Assembly (NCBI RefSeq): GCF_018860165.1
Contig: NZ_JAHKNG010000011.1
Location: 1-64,000 of the forward strand
Source: Paracoccus marinaquae
GTDB lineage: Bacteria; Pseudomonadota; Alphaproteobacteria; Rhodobacterales; Rhodobacteraceae
Length of the DNA stretch: 64,000 bases
Direction: 5' to 3'
Shown here: one piece after another, positions 60,851 through 64,000 of the stretch
How positions within the stretch are numbered: the stretch's first letter is position 1
Layout of the letters: each line of letters begins with the position of its first letter
Notes under the pieces: generated by a model
What the model saw: only the letters and a program-made list of their open reading frames with translations
Database searches by the model: none
What the model was told of the DNA's origin: nothing
Made by a program: the position numbers and the translations under genes

Positions 60851-61545
60851 CAGGCGCCGGAAATCCTGCGCGCGACCGACCGGGCCAGCCATTCCGACAG
60901 GAACAGCGCCGCCATGGCCACCGCGACGGCGACCAGCACCAGCCGCGCGGCCGAGGATTCGCCGCCCGGCACCTGCAGGAAGGCATAGATGGCCGAGGGC
61001 AGGGTCTGGGTCTGGCCGGGAATGTTCGAGACGAAGGTGATGGTGGCGCCGAATTCGCCCATCGCCTTGGCGAAGGCCAGCACCATGCCGGCAAAGATCC
61101 CGGGCAGGATCAGTGGCAACGTGACTGTCGCGAACACCCACAGGCGCGAGGCGCCCAGCGTCGCGGCGGCCTGTTCAAGCTTCGGGTCCACGGCCTCGAT
61201 CGACAGCCGGATGGCCCGGACCAGCAGCGGGAAGGCCATGATCCCGCAGGCCAGCGCGGCACCGGTCCAGCGGAAGGCGAAGACGATGCCGAACTGGTCG
61301 AGAAAGGCACCGATGGTGCCGCGCCGCCCGAAGCTCAGCAACAGCAGATAGCCGGTGACGACCGGCGGCAGCACCAGCGGCAGGTGGACGAGGCCGTTCA
61401 GCAGCCCATGCCCCGGAAAGCGCCAGCGCGCCAGGGCATAGGCAACAAGGACCCCAAAGGGCAGGCTGGCCAGAACCGCAACACTCGAAACACGCAGCGA
61501 CAGAACGACGGCCTGCCATTCCTCGGGGGTCAGCCAGTCCGTCAC
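60850..61545 (-). CDS. modB: molybdate ABC transporter permease
   Basis: A 231-residue inner-membrane permease with about five or six helices (SLRVSSVAVLASLPFGVLVA, LVLPPVVTGYLLLL) and the EAA loop around LEQAAATLGASRLWVFATVT, ending in KAMGEFGATITFVSNIPGQT. The stop overlaps the modC start and the start overlaps the modA stop, so the three are one transcript. Confidence 0.95.
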   Translation of the reverse strand: MTDWLTPEEWQAVVLSLRVSSVAVLASLPFGVLVAYALARWRFPGHGLLNGLVHLPLVLPPVVTGYLLLLSFGRRGTIGAFLDQFGIVFAFRWTGAALACGIMAFPLLVRAIRLSIEAVDPKLEQAAATLGASRLWVFATVTLPLILPGIFAGMVLAFAKAMGEFGATITFVSNIPGQTQTLPSAIYAFLQVPGGESSAARLVLVAVAVAMAALFLSEWLARSVARRISGA

Positions 61546-62318
61546 TGCGTCTGGGTCAAGACCGTGAAGCCCTGCTTTTCGAACGAGGCCTTGGCGGCCT
61601 CGCCCGACAGGGCGTCATAGAACGCACGGTCGGCCGCGTCCGCGGCCACGGTCAGCAGGGCTGCCGGATAGATGATCGACGGATAGCTGTCCGCCGGAAA
61701 TTCGCCCACCACGCTCACATTGTCGTCCGCTGCTGCATCGGTCGCATAGACGATGCCATAGGGCGCCTCGCCGGTCGAGACAAGCGCCAGCGCGGCGCGC
61801 ACATTGTCGGATTGCGCGACCTCGGCCTGAACGCCCTCCCACAGGCCGAGGCTTTCCAGCGCGGCCTTGCCATATTGTCCGGCCGGGACGGAATCGACCA
61901 TGGCCATGGCCAGCTTGCCGCCATCCAGCAGCGCGGTCAGGTCGGTATCGGCGCCGATCTCGACCGCTGCGGCATCCTTGCCATGCGCGATCAGGACCAG
62001 CGTGTTGCCCAGAAGGTCGCCGCGCGCGTCACCGGCCAGCAGCCCGGCCTTCGCCACCTCGTCCATCCACTGGACATTGGCGGATATGAACAGATCGGCC
62101 GGTGCGCCTTCAATGATCTGCTTGGCCAGCTGGCTGGACCCGGCATAGGAGACCGTGACTTCATTGCCGGTCTCGGCGCCGAAATCGGCGGCGATCTCGT
62201 CCAGCGCATTCTTCAGCGAGGCGGCGGCGAAGACCACGACTTCTTCGGCTGCGGCCTGCAAGGGCAGCGCGGTCGCCAGCAGAAGGGCGGGCAAGAGGGC
62301 GGAACGGGGAATATTCAT
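61542..62318 (-). CDS. modA: molybdate ABC transporter substrate-binding protein
   Basis: A 258-residue periplasmic protein with signal peptide SALLPALLLATALPLQAAA and the ModA pattern VVVFAAASLKNALDEIAADF, GSSQLAKQIIEGAPADLFIS, ANVQWMDEVAKAGLL, and GTGEAPYGIVYATDAAAD-like strands. It captures molybdate or tungstate. A palindromic candidate operator lies 17-44 bases before the start. The FdsA enzyme upstream needs molybdenum. Confidence 0.95.
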   Translation of the reverse strand: MNIPRSALLPALLLATALPLQAAAEEVVVFAAASLKNALDEIAADFGAETGNEVTVSYAGSSQLAKQIIEGAPADLFISANVQWMDEVAKAGLLAGDARGDLLGNTLVLIAHGKDAAAVEIGADTDLTALLDGGKLAMAMVDSVPAGQYGKAALESLGLWEGVQAEVAQSDNVRAALALVSTGEAPYGIVYATDAAADDNVSVVGEFPADSYPSIIYPAALLTVAADAADRAFYDALSGEAAKASFEKQGFTVLTQTQ

Positions 62319-62334
62319 CTGAAGCTCTCCGGTT

Positions 62335-62362
62335 TCGATATGTCAGATGGGACATAACACGA
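62335..62362 (-). promoter_or_regulatory. candidate Mo-box (ModE/Mop-type operator) before modA
   Basis: TCGATATGTC at 62335-62344 and GACATAACACGA at 62351-62362 form an inverted repeat whose core is TATGTC-N6-GACATA, with outer TCG/CGA ends. It resembles the ATCG...TATA-N-TATA...CGAT operators of ModE/MopA-like regulators. Its place next to the modA start suggests molybdate repression of modABC. No modE gene is in the window. Confidence 0.5.
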
Positions 62363-62428
62363 TCGGATGCGGGTCCTGCAAGGGATATTTCTGTTGAGAC
62401 ATATCCTGCCGGGCCGGGCACTTTTCCG

Positions 62429-62457
62429 TTGAGTTCCGGGCCTCGCGGCCCTATATC
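62429..62457 (+). promoter_or_regulatory. candidate sigma-70 promoter of rpsA
   Basis: TTGAGT at 62429-62434 and TATATC at 62452-62457, spacing 17 bases. The spacer contains the inverted repeat GGGCCtcgcGGCCC (62438-62451). It lies about 155 bases before rpsA, leaving a leader with a hairpin at 62554-62577 (CAGACcGG with CCGTCTG). Confidence 0.55.
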
Positions 62458-62612
62458 AGCCGCAGTCAATCGGGCGACATGGTCAAAACAGGCCACGGGA
62501 ATACGGGTCGGGCGTCATGCCGCGACCCTTTGTCGTTCCAGAAAGACACCTTACAGACCGGCGGAGCCAACCGTCTGGCCAGTGAAACAGACGTAAAGGA
62601 AACTGAATATAT

Positions 62613-64000
62613 ATGTGCGCTAAAGCGACCATGGAGGAATTCGAAGCCCTCCTGAACGAAAGCTTCGAGATCGACACCCCCGATGAGGGCAGCGTCGTCA
62701 AGGGCCGGGTCATCGCCATCGAGGCGGGTCAGGCCATCATCGATGTCGGCTACAAGATGGAAGGCCGCGTCGATCTGAAGGAATTCGCAAATCCCGGCGA
62801 AGAGGCCAAGCTGGCCATCGGCGACGAGGTCGAGGTTTATCTGGACCGCGTCGAGAACGCCCGCGGCGAAGCCTCGATCAGCCGCGAGAAGGCCCGCCGC
62901 GAAGAGGCCTGGGACCGTCTGGAAAAAGCCTATGCCGATGAAGAGCGCGTCGAAGGTGCCATCTTCGGCCGCGTCAAAGGTGGCTTCACCGTCGATCTGG
63001 GCGGCGCCGTGGCCTTCCTGCCCGGCAGCCAGGTCGATGTGCGCCCGGTGCGCGATGCCGGCCCGCTGATGGGCCTGAAGCAGCCCTTCCAGATCCTGAA
63101 GATGGACCGCCGCCGGGGCAATATCGTCGTCTCGCGCCGCGCCATTCTGGAAGAAAGCCGCGCCGAACAGCGCGCCGAGGTCATCGCCAACCTGACCGAA
63201 GGCCAGACCGTCAAGGGCGTGGTCAAGAACATCACCGAATACGGTGCCTTCGTCGATCTGGGCGGTGTGGACGGGCTTCTGCACGTCACCGACATGGCCT
63301 GGCGCCGCGTCAACCACCCGTCCGAGATCCTGTCGATCGGCGAAAGCGTCGATGTTCAGGTCATCAAGATCAACAAGGACAGCCACCGCATCAGCCTCGG
63401 CATGAAGCAGCTGCAGGCCGATCCGTGGGATACCGTCTCCGACAAGTTCCCGCTCGGCTCGGTCCATAATGGCCGCGTGACCAACATCACCGATTACGGC
63501 GCCTTCGTGGAGCTGGAAGCCGGCGTCGAGGGTCTGGTCCACGTCTCGGAAATGAGCTGGACCAAGAAGAACGTCCATCCGGGCAAGATCGTCTCGACCT
63601 CGCAGGAGGTGGACGTGATGGTGCTGGAAATCGACGAGGCCAAGCGCCGCGTTTCGCTGGGTCTCAAGCAGACCATGCGCAACCCGTGGGAAGTCTTTGC
63701 CGAGACCCATCCCTCGGGCACGGTCATCGAGGGCGAGGTCAAGAACATCACCGAATTCGGTCTGTTCATCGGTCTCGACGGCGATATCGACGGCATGGTG
63801 CACCTGTCGGACATCAGCTGGGATGCCCGGGGCGAGGATGCCATTCAGGACTTCCGCAAGGGCGACATGGTCAAGGCCGTGGTCCAGGACGTGGATGTCG
63901 AGAAAGAGCGTATCTCGCTGTCGATCAAGGCGCTGGAAAACGAGCATATGGCCGAAGCCGTTGACGGCGTGAAGCGCGGCTCGGTCGTCACCGCCCTGGT
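62613..64000 (+). CDS. rpsA: 30S ribosomal protein S1 (5' part, cut by the window end)
   Basis: 462 codons are present and the frame is open at 64000. Start MCAKATMEEFEALLNESFEI follows AAAGGAAAC. Repeated S1 OB domains are visible: GSVVKGRVIAIEAGQAIIDV, GAIFGRVKGGFTVDLGGAVA, KGVVKNITEYGAFVDLGGVD, GRVTNITDYGAFVELEAGVE and GEVKNITEFGLFIGLDGDID, plus the start of another. Complete alphaproteobacterial S1 has about 560 residues and six S1 domains, so roughly 100 residues are missing. S1 brings mRNA to the ribosome. Confidence 0.97.
   Translation, partial: MCAKATMEEFEALLNESFEIDTPDEGSVVKGRVIAIEAGQAIIDVGYKMEGRVDLKEFANPGEEAKLAIGDEVEVYLDRVENARGEASISREKARREEAWDRLEKAYADEERVEGAIFGRVKGGFTVDLGGAVAFLPGSQVDVRPVRDAGPLMGLKQPFQILKMDRRRGNIVVSRRAILEESRAEQRAEVIANLTEGQTVKGVVKNITEYGAFVDLGGVDGLLHVTDMAWRRVNHPSEILSIGESVDVQVIKINKDSHRISLGMKQLQADPWDTVSDKFPLGSVHNGRVTNITDYGAFVELEAGVEGLVHVSEMSWTKKNVHPGKIVSTSQEVDVMVLEIDEAKRRVSLGLKQTMRNPWEVFAETHPSGTVIEGEVKNITEFGLFIGLDGDIDGMVHLSDISWDARGEDAIQDFRKGDMVKAVVQDVDVEKERISLSIKALENEHMAEAVDGVKRGSVVTAL

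Overview
The window is high-GC DNA with alphaproteobacterial gene content: S10/spc ribosomal protein order, an FdsGBA-type NAD-linked formate dehydrogenase with FdhD and FdsD, and a GC-rich hairpin of a kind common in Rhodobacteraceae. It most likely comes from Paracoccus or a close Rhodobacteraceae relative. This is inferred from protein character only; no 16S rRNA gene is present.

Layout. (1) 1-2281: an IS5-family transposase pair split by a -1 frameshift, a PadR-type regulator with a small membrane protein on the minus strand, and about 700 bases without a convincing gene that hold repeats and the S10 promoter. (2) 2282-11704: ribosomal proteins S10, L3, L4, L23, L2, S19, L22, S3, L16, L29, S17, L14, L24, L5, S14, S8, L6, L18, S5 and L30, closed by a strong terminator. 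The usual continuation (L15, SecY, Adk, S13 and on) is absent. (3) 11769-17084: a minus-strand DUF4157 protein, then a plus-strand cluster of a glutamate-receptor-like channel, a methyltransferase, a solute-binding/permease fusion and a second permease, with no ATPase.

(4) 17235-42283: a nearly uninterrupted plus-strand operon of about 25 kb encoding an extracellular contractile injection system (eCIS; Afp/PVC type): cap, unknown protein, sheath, two tube proteins, DUF5908 protein, LysM hub protein, VgrG-like spike, PAAR tip, gp25-like wedge, a lipoprotein, baseplate J-like protein, a fibre-like protein, an Afp12-like baseplate protein, a very long tape measure, an AAA+ ATPase and a 1133-residue exported membrane-anchored protein. 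The most unusual parts are the sheath, which carries inserted CSPG/cadherin-like and CshA-like adhesin domains, the modular tape measure, the embedded lipoprotein, and the terminal membrane protein with a degenerate GH18-like region. A 12-bp perfect palindrome lies just before the operon.

(5) 42293-50974: housekeeping genes: CobD, YbjN-like protein, ProC, CsaA-like tRNA-binding protein, 2-hydroxyacid dehydrogenase, CsbD, glycerate 2-kinase, CorA, a RecD-like helicase and an SRPBCC protein. (6) 51064-62318: a LysR regulator and fdsG-fdsB-fdsA-fdhD-fdsD, then a lipid kinase, a metallophosphoesterase and modABC on the minus strand. The molybdate importer fits the molybdenum need of the formate dehydrogenase. 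(7) 62613-64000: the start of rpsA (ribosomal protein S1), cut by the window end.
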